NCBI GenBank assembly: GCA_964650525.1
Contig: CAZYUA010000003.1
Location: 117,041 to 181,040, forward strand
DNA from: UBA1413 sp964650525
GTDB taxonomy: Bacteria > Bacteroidota > Bacteroidia > Bacteroidales > Prolixibacteraceae
Direction: 5' to 3'
DNA length: 64,000 bases
In this document: positions 1 through 8,358 of the stretch, piece by piece
How the letters are laid out: the number at the start of each line of letters is the position of its first letter
Position numbering within the stretch: the stretch's first letter is position 1
Made by a program: the position numbers and the translations under genes
The notes under the pieces: model-generated
The model's input: only the letters and a program-made list of their open reading frames with translations
What the model was told of the DNA's origin: nothing
Database searches by the model: none

Positions 1-68
1 GCATCCTCCCGGATAAGCCAGAGTCCCAGCCGGGCATCCTGAAATTCCCGTATTTCGAGTAAGGGCAT
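1..68 (-). CDS. N-terminus of a probable 4'-phosphopantetheinyl transferase (partial)
   Basis: Only the first 22 codons lie in the window; the gene continues past base 1. The start is the ATG at 68-66, and an in-frame TGA lies a little upstream. The visible peptide begins MPLLEIREF and has LGLWLIRED near residues 14-22, which resembles the opening of Bacteroidota 4'-phosphopantetheinyl transferases (the 'LG-W-I-E' start). Such genes often lie beside gldD in this phylum, and here it follows gldD on the same strand after about 150 bases. The identification rests on a short match plus context and could be wrong. Confidence 0.4.
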   Translation of the reverse strand, partial: MPLLEIREFQDARLGLWLIRED

Positions 69-219
69 AATCTGTACGGTAACAACTATAAGATTCCGGC
101 ATCAACAACCAACCCGATGCGGGGAGACCCGTTCTCCCGGATCGGACAGATCGCAGGAAAGACCGCTGCATCGATATAAGACCCGGAATTATATCCTGTA
201 AAGGCACCTTGCAGACCCG

Positions 220-822
220 TCACTCTCCCCATGAGCAGGTTTCTATCAGTCGGTTAATGTCTTCTTTAAGGAAGGCAATCACCGGTTTCAGTGAATCGAT
301 ATTGGGTGTGGCACGGATATAAAGCGACCCGCGTATAAAGTGGGCTGTACTGTCGGTCAGGTAAAACTGCATCGGCGATGCTGCATTCCCGTTAATGTGA
401 TAAATGGTTCCGAAAACCCTCTTCCGGGGGTTGAAAAACAGCTGCTCATCGATAGAACTGGCCTTGAGGGTATGCTCATAAGCCAGTTTACGCGACTCCT
501 CTGTAAAAGCCGGCAGGTTGCCTCCGACAGCTTTGTAGCTTATATGGATCTCCGCTTTACAGAAAGGAACGCTGATAGTGATCCAATAGGGTTCTGAAAG
601 GGCTGGCTGACCGGTAACAACCTCCGAATATAGAGGAATTTCAAAACGATAAGGGTAACCATTTCCCAACTGTTGGTACCCTTTTTCAGGCAGGGCGATC
701 CGGAAGTATCCGTATGGCTTGGGCACAGTGGTTTCGCGGCAAGAAACGAATCCTGTGACCCCACAAACAATCAGCAGAAAAACAACCGGGTAAATGACCC
801 GGCAAAGGAGCCTTCCCATCAT
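220..822 (-). CDS. gldD: Gliding motility lipoprotein GldD
   Basis: This is a 200-residue lipoprotein. A signal sequence of about 27 residues ends in the lipobox FVSC, so Cys28 would be acylated. It is followed by the GldD hallmark PKPYGYFRI and LPEKGYQ. GldD is required for gliding in Flavobacterium and is tied to the type IX secretion apparatus; its biochemical role is unknown. It lies 40 bases after gldE on the same strand, the usual pairing, and most likely shares its transcript. Two consecutive ATGs (822 and 819) both fit as starts. Length is normal for the family. Confidence 0.92.
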   Translation of the reverse strand: MMGRLLCRVIYPVVFLLIVCGVTGFVSCRETTVPKPYGYFRIALPEKGYQQLGNGYPYRFEIPLYSEVVTGQPALSEPYWITISVPFCKAEIHISYKAVGGNLPAFTEESRKLAYEHTLKASSIDEQLFFNPRKRVFGTIYHINGNAASPMQFYLTDSTAHFIRGSLYIRATPNIDSLKPVIAFLKEDINRLIETCSWGE

Positions 823-862
823 TACGTTGAAACCATACTATATTATTCCGTCTATCACCGCC

Positions 863-2203
863 TTAAAGGGTCCCGTCAAGCATTTCCACCTTAACCTGCT
901 GAATCCTTCTGTTGGTAACCGACTCAATGGTAAAACGGAATTTTTTGAAAACGATTGTATCGCTTTTCACAGGTATTTCACCCCTGATCTCAAGTAACAG
1001 TCCGGCAAGGGTGTCGGCCTCACCACGCGCCTGGTCAAAATAATCCTCCGGACAATCCACCGCTTTTGCAAATTTCTCGAGGGGTGTCTTTCCGGAGAAA
1101 AGGAATTTGTTTTCACCCAACCGGTCAAAAAAGACTTCATCCTCGTCAAACTCGTCGGCAATGTCTCCGACAATCTCCTCAAGCACATCCTCCAGCGTCA
1201 CAATTCCGGGAGATCCGCCATATTCATCGACCACCACCGCCATGTGGATTTTATTTTTCTGGAAATCTTCCAGCAGATCCTTTACCTTCTTGTTTTCCGG
1301 AATGAAAAAGGGAGGTCTTAACAGCTCCTGCCAGCGGAAACCGGCATCCTTACCGGTATGGGGTAACAGGTCCTTGATATAAAGGATTCCCCGGACCTGG
1401 TCGAACGAATCGGAGTAGACCGGAATCCGCGAATAGCCAGAGCTGTTAATGGTATCGAGTACAACCGGAAAGGGAGTGTTGATGTCAAGGGCTACGACGT
1501 CGACCCTGGGAGTCATGATCTCAGAGACATTTTTATTTCCGAATTTCGCAATCCCCTCAAAGATTTCCTTTTCTTCGGTCAGGACTTCATCAGTGTTGTC
1601 TTCTATCGCCTGGGCCAGGTCAGAAATGACATCCCTGCCCTGCGGTTTATCGGTTGTGTTCCGGAAGATTTTCACCAGCCAAAGGAGGAGAGCACTCAGG
1701 GGAGTGAAGAGAATATTCAAAAAGGTCACTGGCAGAGCCATGAAGGCAGCTACGCTAACAGGGTATTTCGATGCCAGGGAACGGGGAACGATTTCACAAA
1801 CAAGCAGGAGAAGCAAGGTCAGTCCGATGACAAAAAGAAGAACCACCCCTGCCGGCGGGGTTGGTGAAGGAAAGGAGGCAGCCAGCAGCCCGGTTACCGG
1901 GATAATGGCAGCGATATAGAGCAGAGCCTTCAGGAACAGCAGGGTCAGCTGCCATTTTTCTCCGCTTTGCAGGATACGGAGAACACGGGGCGGAAGCACC
2001 TGACGGGGGACAGCAGGGGTTTTCGCGGCGGCTAGCTCCTGCAGGGCCGCTGCAGCAGCACTGATACATGCGGCAGCCACAAGGAATGCCACACTGGTTA
2101 AAACCCCGGATCCCATGCCAGCTCCTGTCAGACCACCGGGATTTTCAGCGATTGCGGCGACTGTTTGTGTCAGCGAATCAATATCCAAGGGGTGGGTTTC
2201 CAT
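863..2203 (-). CDS. gldE: GldE, CNNM/CBS-domain membrane protein (HlyC/CorC family)
   Basis: A 446-residue protein with a hydrophobic DUF21/CNNM-type membrane region (about residues 1-190), then a CBS pair (about 225-345, including the typical EIMTPRVDV and VVVDEYGG motifs) and a C-terminal CorC/HlyC transporter-associated domain (about 365-440). CNNM relatives move or sense divalent cations. In gliding Bacteroidota this form is GldE, thought to support GldD; overexpressed GldE partly suppresses gldD defects in Flavobacterium. Its ATG shares one base with the ssb stop (TAATG), which suggests translational coupling. Placement between ssb and gldD strongly supports the GldE assignment over a generic hemolysin-like protein. 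Confidence 0.92.
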   Translation of the reverse strand: METHPLDIDSLTQTVAAIAENPGGLTGAGMGSGVLTSVAFLVAAACISAAAAALQELAAAKTPAVPRQVLPPRVLRILQSGEKWQLTLLFLKALLYIAAIIPVTGLLAASFPSPTPPAGVVLLFVIGLTLLLLLVCEIVPRSLASKYPVSVAAFMALPVTFLNILFTPLSALLLWLVKIFRNTTDKPQGRDVISDLAQAIEDNTDEVLTEEKEIFEGIAKFGNKNVSEIMTPRVDVVALDINTPFPVVLDTINSSGYSRIPVYSDSFDQVRGILYIKDLLPHTGKDAGFRWQELLRPPFFIPENKKVKDLLEDFQKNKIHMAVVVDEYGGSPGIVTLEDVLEEIVGDIADEFDEDEVFFDRLGENKFLFSGKTPLEKFAKAVDCPEDYFDQARGEADTLAGLLLEIRGEIPVKSDTIVFKKFRFTIESVTNRRIQQVKVEMLDGTL

Positions 2204-2640
2204 TAAAAGGGTAAGTCTTCTTCCCCGTTCTCCTGGAATCCCGGTTCTTCGTTCTCTACAGCCTTGAATTCGGAACGGGGAGCGTTCTCTATGGTTGATG
2301 TGGTTTGGGTCTCCCGTGTTCCAAGCATCTTCATCACATCTCCGTAAATCTCGGTGATGTATCTTTTCTGCCCCTCTTTGTCTTCGTACGACCGGGACCG
2401 GATGCGACCCTCGATGTACAGTTGTTTCCCTTTACGGACATATTTTTCCGCCACATCGGCCAATCCCCGCCACAAAACAATATTATGCCACTCGGTACTG
2501 GTAACCTTTTCCCCGTTTTTAGCCACATAGGTTTCAGAAGTTGCCAGGGAAAAACTGGCCACAGCCACCCCCGAATCGAGATGCCGGATCTCAGGATCCT
2601 TCCCGACATTGCCCACCAGGATTACTTTGTTGATTGACAT
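2203..2640 (-). CDS. ssb: Single-stranded DNA-binding protein
   Basis: A 145-residue SSB with the OB fold over about residues 1-105 (starts MSINKVILVGNVGKDPE) and a short variable linker ending in the acidic tip EEDLPF, the docking peptide for replication and repair partners. It coats single-stranded DNA during replication, recombination and repair. It lies 27 bases after mutY and is directly coupled to gldE, so one transcript probably carries repair and gliding genes. Length and motifs are ordinary. Confidence 0.96.
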   Translation of the reverse strand: MSINKVILVGNVGKDPEIRHLDSGVAVASFSLATSETYVAKNGEKVTSTEWHNIVLWRGLADVAEKYVRKGKQLYIEGRIRSRSYEDKEGQKRYITEIYGDVMKMLGTRETQTTSTIENAPRSEFKAVENEEPGFQENGEEDLPF

Positions 2641-2667
2641 AGCTTCAATTTTAGCGGTTTGTAATAA

Positions 2668-3762
2668 TCATTTTTCCCGCAAAACCTGACCGGACAACTG
2701 CTCTTCCAGGAAATGAGCGATCAGAACGGGATATGCAAATTTATGAATTTCTTTTTTCTTTACTTCAATATAGTTGGAATTCAGGCTTCCGGGATAGTCT
2801 GTGGCGACAGAAATAAACCGGGCCCAAATCTGCTGGTGGGTAAGTTGGTGTTTTACAACCCTGCTGACGGCTGTCACTGCCTGTGAACCAATTCCGGGAA
2901 AGCTGGTAATAAAAGGATTGGCAAGCAGCTCATGATCTTCGAGAGGAATAGCTGATTCGAAAAGCGGAAGCTGGTAGAGGTTTTTCCAGATATCTTTTCC
3001 TGTTCTTTTTTCCACCACAAAATGGGTCTCATTTTCAAAGAAGTAGAAATAAAAGTACCGGGTAGTTTTGGATGTTTTTTTCTTTTTGACAGGCAGGAGG
3101 TCTACCTTATCCAGGCTGTAGGCGTGGCAGCCGCCACGAAGTGGACATAGGCTGCAATCGGGTATTCCCGGACCACAACAGAGTGCTCCGAACTCCATGA
3201 CTGCCTGGTTATGAAAACCCGGACAATCACGATCGAGGATTTCGGAGGCTCTCATTTCCAGGAGCTTTCTGCCCGTCCCGGAATCTATAGGGTCGTAGAT
3301 TCCGAAATAGCGGGACAGGACTCTGGCCACGTTTCCGTCGACAGCGGCACAGGGGAGGTGGAAGGCGATGGATGCCACGGCAGCAGCAGTGTAAGAACCA
3401 ATACCCGGAAGGGCCTTCAAGGCCTGAAAATCAGCCGGCAAGTGCCCCGCATGACGGGAGGCAACCATCACGGCAGCAGCCTTCAGATTACGGGCACGCG
3501 AATAATAGCCCAGGCCTTCCCACGCCTTCATCAGATCATCGTCGGGCGCCAGCGCCAGTGAACTGATATCGGGAAACTGCTCTATAAACCGTTGGTAGTA
3601 AGGTACCCCCTGAGCTATCCGGGTCTGCTGCAAAATCACCTCCGAAATCCATATCCTGTAAGGATCGCAGGTCCCTCGCCAGGGCAAATCCCGTTTGTTT
3701 CGGCGGTACCAGGAATGGATCGTGTCCCTGAAAAAACCAGGGGATATTTCCGGCAAATTCAT
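2668..3762 (-). CDS. mutY: A/G-specific adenine DNA glycosylase MutY
   Basis: This enzyme removes adenine mispaired with 8-oxoguanine. The motif EVILQQTR holds the catalytic glutamate, LPGIGSYTA is the helix-hairpin-helix, and VDGNVARVLSR holds the catalytic aspartate. The cluster C-X6-C-X2-C-X5-C (CCGPGIPDCSLCPLRGGC) binds the 4Fe-4S group. A Nudix-like C-terminal domain for 8-oxoG recognition follows from about residue 230. The reading frame is open up to 3822, but I chose the ATG at 3762 (MNLPEISPGFF) because the conserved part begins right after it; that gives 364 residues. The gene diverges from HU across an AT-rich promoter region. Confidence 0.95.
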   Translation of the reverse strand: MNLPEISPGFFRDTIHSWYRRNKRDLPWRGTCDPYRIWISEVILQQTRIAQGVPYYQRFIEQFPDISSLALAPDDDLMKAWEGLGYYSRARNLKAAAVMVASRHAGHLPADFQALKALPGIGSYTAAAVASIAFHLPCAAVDGNVARVLSRYFGIYDPIDSGTGRKLLEMRASEILDRDCPGFHNQAVMEFGALCCGPGIPDCSLCPLRGGCHAYSLDKVDLLPVKKKKTSKTTRYFYFYFFENETHFVVEKRTGKDIWKNLYQLPLFESAIPLEDHELLANPFITSFPGIGSQAVTAVSRVVKHQLTHQQIWARFISVATDYPGSLNSNYIEVKKKEIHKFAYPVLIAHFLEEQLSGQVLREK

Positions 3763-3811
3763 AGCCGGTAAAAATAAATCATTTAAACTTTTTATTTTTT
3801 TAAATAATTTA

Positions 3812-3819
3812 TATTTTTG
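3812..3819 (+). promoter_or_regulatory. -7 box (TATTTTTG) of the HU promoter
   Basis: The sequence matches the Bacteroidota -7 consensus TAnnTTTG and lies 49 bases before the HU start. The -33 element is only a loose TTTA-like match in the T-rich run near 3789-3794. The promoter lies in the mutY-HU divergent region. Confidence 0.5.
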
Positions 3820-3868
3820 CACTCCGGTTTGAACTGATTAAATTACTGAAAATTAAATATTTTAAGAA

Positions 3869-4147
3869 ATGACAAAGGCAGATATCGTTAATGAAGTTTC
3901 GAAAAACACAGGAATTGAAAAATTAACTGTGCAGAAAGCTGTTGAAGCATTTATGGAAACTGTAAAAGACTCACTGATCGATGGGAAAAATGTTTACCTG
4001 AGAGGATTCGGGAGTTTCGTGGTTAAGAAAAGAGCAGAAAAAACTGCCCGGAATATTTCGAAAAACACCACGATCAAAATCCCTTCACACAACATTCCGT
4101 CGTTCAAACCGGCCAAATCTTTCGTTTTAAAAGTCAAAACCAGGTAA
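3869..4147 (+). CDS. HU/IHF-family DNA-binding protein
   Basis: A 92-residue histone-like protein that bends and compacts DNA. It starts MTKADIVNEVS, has the N-terminal helical dimerisation part, the beta-arm region GFGSFVVKKRAEKTARN, and a basic end (PSFKPAKSFVLKVK). It is transcribed divergently from mutY and is followed 12 bases later by a tiny ribosomal-type gene, with one shared terminator. Bacteroidota genomes encode several HU paralogues; this one, next to rng and mutY, is often named himA, but nothing shows IHF-type sequence specificity. Confidence 0.94.
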   Translation: MTKADIVNEVSKNTGIEKLTVQKAVEAFMETVKDSLIDGKNVYLRGFGSFVVKKRAEKTARNISKNTTIKIPSHNIPSFKPAKSFVLKVKTR

Positions 4148-4159
4148 ATAGAAACAGGT

Positions 4160-4252
4160 ATGCCAAGCGGAAAGAAGAGGAAAAGGCATAAGATGGCCAC
4201 CCATAAGCGGAAAAAGAGACTCCGCAAAAACCGGCACAAGAAGAAGAAATAG
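4160..4252 (+). CDS. 30-residue basic peptide, AURKAIP1/COX24 (bS22/mS38-like) family
   Basis: A very short gene: MPSGKKRKRHKMATHKRKK and a further 11 basic residues, ending KNRHKKKK with TAG at 4250-4252. More than half of the residues are Lys or Arg. It matches the AURKAIP1/COX24 domain proteins that Bacteroidota keep at this locus; relatives are the mitochondrial small-subunit protein mS38 and mycobacterial bS22, which sit near the decoding site of the small subunit. It starts 12 bases after the HU stop and precedes a strong terminator, so it is co-transcribed with HU. A ribosomal role is inferred from family membership. Confidence 0.85.
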   Translation: MPSGKKRKRHKMATHKRKKRLRKNRHKKKK

Positions 4253-4276
4253 CAGTCCCCCGATTCCGGATCAAGG

Positions 4277-4322
4277 AATTAAACCTAAAGTATTGTTCTG
4301 CTTTAGGTTTAATTGCTTTTTA
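4277..4322 (+). terminator. Rho-independent terminator after HU and the small basic peptide
   Basis: A perfect 14-bp inverted repeat (arms 4277-4290 and 4301-4314) with a 10-base loop, followed by G, C and a T-run at 4317-4321. It separates the HU unit from rng. Confidence 0.85.
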
Positions 4323-4373
4323 TGTAACACGCAGACAGCGGCATGAAGATTATCCGAAAGAAAAAACTGGGTT

Positions 4374-5924
4374 GTGAGTAGCGATTTAATTATTGATGTC
4401 TCTCCATCCGAAATTGTTATTGCCTTACTTGAAAACAAGAGACTGGTTGAAATAGGCCGGGAAAAAAGCGGGGCAAAATTTGCCGTTGGTGACATTTACC
4501 TGGGTAAGGTCAAAAAAATTATGCCCAGTCTGAATGCTTCGTTTATAGATGTAGGGTACGAAAAAGATGCGTTTCTGCATTACCTCGATCTGGGGCCGCA
4601 ATTTTCAACCGTCAACAAATTCCTTCGGATTCTTTCGAGCCGGAAGAACAATATCACTTCCATTTCCAGGATTCAGTCTGAAGCCGATATCGACAAAGAG
4701 GGTTCCATTGCCAACCAGTTGAGTGTCGGGCAGCGGATCCTGGTTCAGATTGTGAAGGAACCCATTTCCAGCAAAGGACCCAGGTTGACTTCCGAGATTT
4801 CCATAGCCGGACGGAATCTGGTATTAATTCCTTTCAGCGACAAGGTCTCTGTTTCGCAGAAAATCACCTCGAACGAAGAAAAAAACCGGCTCAAGAACCT
4901 GGTTCAGAATATCCGTCCCAGGAAATACGGAGTGATAATCCGGACAGCAGCCGAGACCCACAAAGTTGCCGAACTGGATCAGGAGTTAAAGAGTCTGGTC
5001 GAAAAATGGGAGTCTTGTTTTACCAAACTCAGCCGGATGAATTCTCCAGGGTTGGTATTAGGGGAAATGGACCGGGCCACCACCCTGTTGAGGGATATCT
5101 ACCATCCCCATTTCAACAGTATCATTGTTAACGATGCAGCCGTAGCAGGCGAGATCTCTTCCTATCTGGACACCATAGACCCCGAGAAGAAGCGGATTGT
5201 CAAGCTATACCGGGGCCGGCTTCCTGTTTTCGAGTACTACGGTATCAACAAGCAGATCAAAGCATCCTTCGGGAAGAACATATCCTTCAAAAACGGGGCC
5301 TACCTGATCATCGAACATACTGAAGCCTTTCATGTTATTGATGTGAACAGTGGCAACCGGGCAAAATCCGGAATGGACCAGGAGGCCAGTGCCCTGGATG
5401 TCAATCTGGCAGCCTGCGACGAAATCGCCCGTCAGCTCCGGCTTCGCGATATCGGCGGCATCATCGTTATCGACTTCATCGATATGAACCTGGCATCCAA
5501 CCGGCATAAAGTCTATGACCATATGAAGGAGGTCATGGCTACAGACCGGACAAAACACAACATCCTGCCGCTCAGCAAATTCTGCCTGATGCAGATAACC
5601 CGCCAACGAGTCAGACCCGAAGAGAAAATTGAAACCGCCGAAATGTGCCCCGCCTGCAACGGCAGCGGGAAGGTCGTCCCTTCCGTCCTTTTTTACGATG
5701 AACTGAACAGCAAAATATTTTATATCCTGAAAGACCTTAACAAATCAGGATTGACCCTGAAAGTCCACCCTTTTATGGCTGCCTTCCTGACCAAAGGCAT
5801 CCTCTCTCCCCGCATCAAATGGTTTCTGAAATTCTTCAAATGGGTATCTATTAAGAAAAATCCGGATTTTTCCTTTCTGCAATACCAGTTTCTGGATAAC
5901 AACCAGGAAGAGATCATCTTTTAA
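4374..5924 (+). CDS. rng: Ribonuclease G/E family endoribonuclease
   Basis: A 516-residue RNase G-type enzyme that cuts single-stranded RNA during rRNA maturation and mRNA decay. It starts with GTG, as members of this Bacteroidota group often do (SSDLIIDVSPSEI). An S1 domain with inserted subdomain covers about residues 37-120. The metal-binding catalytic aspartates lie in VIDVNSGN and IVIDFIDM, and the zinc-link motif is MCPACNGSG. There is no long RNase E scaffold tail. It is separated from the upstream HU unit by a terminator, so it probably has its own promoter in the 50-base gap, though I see no clear TAnnTTTG there. Confidence 0.94.
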   Translation: MSSDLIIDVSPSEIVIALLENKRLVEIGREKSGAKFAVGDIYLGKVKKIMPSLNASFIDVGYEKDAFLHYLDLGPQFSTVNKFLRILSSRKNNITSISRIQSEADIDKEGSIANQLSVGQRILVQIVKEPISSKGPRLTSEISIAGRNLVLIPFSDKVSVSQKITSNEEKNRLKNLVQNIRPRKYGVIIRTAAETHKVAELDQELKSLVEKWESCFTKLSRMNSPGLVLGEMDRATTLLRDIYHPHFNSIIVNDAAVAGEISSYLDTIDPEKKRIVKLYRGRLPVFEYYGINKQIKASFGKNISFKNGAYLIIEHTEAFHVIDVNSGNRAKSGMDQEASALDVNLAACDEIARQLRLRDIGGIIVIDFIDMNLASNRHKVYDHMKEVMATDRTKHNILPLSKFCLMQITRQRVRPEEKIETAEMCPACNGSGKVVPSVLFYDELNSKIFYILKDLNKSGLTLKVHPFMAAFLTKGILSPRIKWFLKFFKWVSIKKNPDFSFLQYQFLDNNQEEIIF

Positions 5925-5982
5925 TGCCGGGTATCGCAAAGATTACCGGATCCGGAGGAGAGTCAGGCCTGCACTATTTTTT

Positions 5983-6013
5983 TTTGCATAACACAAAAAT
6001 GGTTTTATCTTTG
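5983..6013 (+). promoter_or_regulatory. Promoter of tRNA-Val (TTTG-N19-TATCTTTG)
   Basis: TTTG at 5983-5986 and TATCTTTG at 6006-6013 are separated by 19 bases, an exact fit to the Bacteroidota housekeeping promoter, 30 bases before the tRNA. Confidence 0.85.
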
Positions 6014-6043
6014 CGGCGCTTTTCCGAAAGGCATTTTACATCC

Positions 6044-6119
<76 letters not shown>

Positions 6120-6122
6120 AGG

Positions 6123-6162
6123 AAAAAAACGCAGGGGCTAACCAGGTCCCTGCGTTTTTTTT
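6123..6162 (+). terminator. Terminator after tRNA-Val
   Basis: The arms CGCAGGG (6130-6136) and CCCTGCG (6148-6154) are flanked by an A-run before and eight Ts after (6155-6162). The A and T runs extend the stem and make it usable on both strands. Confidence 0.85.
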
Positions 6163-6235
6163 ATCCCCTGATGCAACCAAACTCACACATTCAAAATTTT
6201 TTCCGCGCTGGCTTGCCATTCACCATAAAAAAACG

Positions 6236-6538
6236 TACATTTGAAAGAACCAAGAAAAACCAGCAACCGCATTATTCCGTTTTTACTTGAATCTTCACTG
6301 GATGAACTACCCAGCAGTAAGCAGCGGGGGATCTTGATCGATTGCTTAATCTGTTTTGCGCCGCAGAGCGGCGTGGATTTGTTTGTATAGAGATAAAAAA
6401 GAATACCCGGATTAATTGGCTATGGAACAAGTAGATTATGCTGCATTACACCATAAGCATATGTGGAGTTCAGACACCACGTCAAAAACGATGCGAATCC
6501 GAAAAGCAAACGAGTAGGAAAAATCAAAACGGTTCATT
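6236..6538 (+). promoter_or_regulatory. Promoter and long (about 290 nt) leader of the DUF805 gene
   Basis: A -7 box TACATTTG sits at 6236-6243; the nearest -33-like element is CTTG at 6212-6215. The DUF805 start is about 295 bases downstream. The leader contains a short GC-rich hairpin (arms 6359-6364 and 6368-6373, loop AGA) with no T-run, and a 31-codon ATG reading frame (6422-6517) that matches nothing I recognise. I see no supported protein gene between 6163 and 6538. Confidence 0.4.
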
Positions 6539-6958
6539 ATGGAATGGTACTTAAAAGTATTGAGGAAGTATGCCGACTTCTCAGGCAGGGCCAGAAGAAA
6601 AGAGTATTGGATGTTCGTGTTGTTCAATATGATTTTCATGATCGCAGCGATGCTTTTGGACAAACTGTTGGGCACTACCTTTAAAATGGACACCGGATAC
6701 GGAACCCAGGCACTTCCGTATGGATACCTATACCTATTATATGGGTTGGCCGTGTTGGTTCCTTCACTGGCCGTGGGTGTCAGAAGACTCCATGACCTGG
6801 GGAAAAGCGGATGGATGTTGCTGATTTCCCTGATCCCACTGATCGGAGCTATCTGGCTGCTGGTTTTGTTTGTCACCGAAGGCACCCGTGGGGAGAACTC
6901 CTATGGGCCCGATCCGAAAGGAGTGATTTCTGAACCTGCAGCAACCGGAGAAGGGTAA
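6539..6958 (+). CDS. DUF805 family inner-membrane protein
   Basis: A 139-residue protein of the DUF805 (YhaH/YhaI) family. It opens with the family motif W-Y-L-K (MEWYLKVLRKYADFSGRARRK), where FSGRARRKEYW is the family hallmark, followed by about three to four membrane spans and the conserved VGVRRLHDLGKSGW motif before the last span. The biochemical function of the family is unknown. It stands alone behind an unusually long leader and faces a convergent Nudix gene. Confidence 0.88.
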   Translation: MEWYLKVLRKYADFSGRARRKEYWMFVLFNMIFMIAAMLLDKLLGTTFKMDTGYGTQALPYGYLYLLYGLAVLVPSLAVGVRRLHDLGKSGWMLLISLIPLIGAIWLLVLFVTEGTRGENSYGPDPKGVISEPAATGEG

Positions 6959-7041
6959 GCCGGCCTTTTGCTTTCACTGGGTTGGCCGCTTTCCCTTCCG
7001 GGATGTGCCAGCCTGTGGACCGCATGGATGCCCTTCGGTAA

Positions 7042-7524
7042 TCAGCGCCCAACATCAGGGCTGCCGGGGTATATGTTTCCCTGCATGTTTTGTTGAAGCC
7101 CCCTGCCGGCAAGGAATTGCCGGATGATATCCAGGTGATCGAAGGCCAGAGGAGGAAGGTCCTCCAGCGGGAACCAGGAGGCATGGGAGGCATCATCACC
7201 ACCTCTGACTGAAGGGGTTTCTGTCAGGATGACATAGAAAACGACTGTAATGGTCCGATGCCGGGGATCCCGGTCAAGGGCATCAAAAACCCTGAATTGC
7301 TCCATATCCTGGATTAACAGGCCTGTCTCCTCAGCCAGTTCCCGGAGACAGGCTTCTTTTAGGGTCTCCCCGATACCGGCAAAACCTCCCGGAAGTGCCC
7401 ACATTCCAGCGAAAGGATCCTTTCCGCGCCGCACCAGCAACACCTCCGGCGCCTTCCACGATTTGCCCAGAACCAGGGCATCAACCGTCAATGCCGGACG
7501 GGGATATGGATAACAGGTTGCCAA
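7042..7524 (-). CDS. Nudix hydrolase
   Basis: A 160-residue Nudix protein. The Nudix box runs from GFAGIGETLKEACLREL to AEETGL and fits GX5EX7REUXEEXGU in full, so the catalytic glutamates are present. The family hydrolyses nucleoside diphosphates linked to another group. The opening (TVDALVLG) and box context resemble ADP-ribose or NUDT1-like enzymes of Bacteroidota, but substrate cannot be told from this. It lies 32 bases after the NlpC/P60 gene on the same strand and may share its transcript. Confidence 0.88.
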   Translation of the reverse strand: MATCYPYPRPALTVDALVLGKSWKAPEVLLVRRGKDPFAGMWALPGGFAGIGETLKEACLRELAEETGLLIQDMEQFRVFDALDRDPRHRTITVVFYVILTETPSVRGGDDASHASWFPLEDLPPLAFDHLDIIRQFLAGRGLQQNMQGNIYPGSPDVGR

Positions 7525-7556
7525 AGAATTTCAGATAAGAATGTCAGTCCTCTTCA

Positions 7557-8342
7557 TCAGGGCAGAATTTTTTTCATTACCCGCATCTGATGGGTATAAC
7601 GCCGAATTTCAGTGTTGTAAATGCCAAACTGGTCTACATTATCAATCCTGACTTTTCCTGAAGCGTGGATGATTTTGTTCCGGTCCCAGATGATCCCCAC
7701 GTGGACAATATTTCCCTCCTCATCGTCGAAAAAGGCAAGGTCGCCGGGAAGTGTTTCCTCGACAAAACTCAGGATGGTTCCGGCATGTACCTGTTGGCGG
7801 GCATCGCGGGGGAGAGGAATTCCTGCCATTTTAAAGATGATCTGGGTAAAACCACTGCAATCGACACCAAAGGGACTTCTTCCTCCCCAGAGATAGGGAG
7901 CATTAAAGTACTTCAATGCCTGACTGATAACCAGCTGCCGCAGATTCCCGGGTTTCCGGTAGCTGACATTCCCCTTCAGGGTCATCACCGTCCCGTCGAT
8001 GGAAAACTGTTTCAGGTAAGGCCGCCAGAATGGCAGGCTGCTCCCAGCCACCACCATCAGGTTCTGATCGCCAGAAACCGGCACCAGACTGAAAATATCG
8101 GTTGTAACGGCGTGGGCGGAATTCACAATCCGGGAATATTTCCGCGGCGACAGCAGTGTGGTCATTTTTTGGTCTACCCACCCCTCGTACCCGTCATAAT
8201 CGAGCCTGACATGCTGCCATCCAGGAAGATAGTCCAGAATCTCAAAATGCTCTCCGAATAAAATCTGGGTGACCATTTCACTTCTCTCAGAAGGTTCTTT
8301 CCTGACAGGGATCAAACTCAAACCGGAAATACCGTAATTCAT
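7557..8342 (-). CDS. NlpC/P60 family cysteine peptidase with SH3-type domains
   Basis: A 261-residue C40 peptidase that probably cleaves the gamma-D-Glu-diamino acid bond in cell-wall peptides, as YkfC-type enzymes do. An SH3-like domain fills about residues 1-65, a second SH3-like stretch about 70-130, and the NlpC/P60 domain about 135-255. The catalytic triad is visible: Cys162 (DCSGF), His214 (HVGI) and His226 (HASGK). No signal peptide is seen, so it may act on imported muropeptides in the cytoplasm. It is divergent from the 7TM-HD gene across an 80-base region holding an inverted repeat. Confidence 0.88.
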   Translation of the reverse strand: MNYGISGLSLIPVRKEPSERSEMVTQILFGEHFEILDYLPGWQHVRLDYDGYEGWVDQKMTTLLSPRKYSRIVNSAHAVTTDIFSLVPVSGDQNLMVVAGSSLPFWRPYLKQFSIDGTVMTLKGNVSYRKPGNLRQLVISQALKYFNAPYLWGGRSPFGVDCSGFTQIIFKMAGIPLPRDARQQVHAGTILSFVEETLPGDLAFFDDEEGNIVHVGIIWDRNKIIHASGKVRIDNVDQFGIYNTEIRRYTHQMRVMKKILP

Positions 8343-8358
8343 AAAAATTAGCTATTTT

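Noticed and set aside
6422..6517. A 31-codon ATG reading frame upstream of DUF805
   Set aside because: No matching family, no good start context and no conservation evidence; noted only as leader content.
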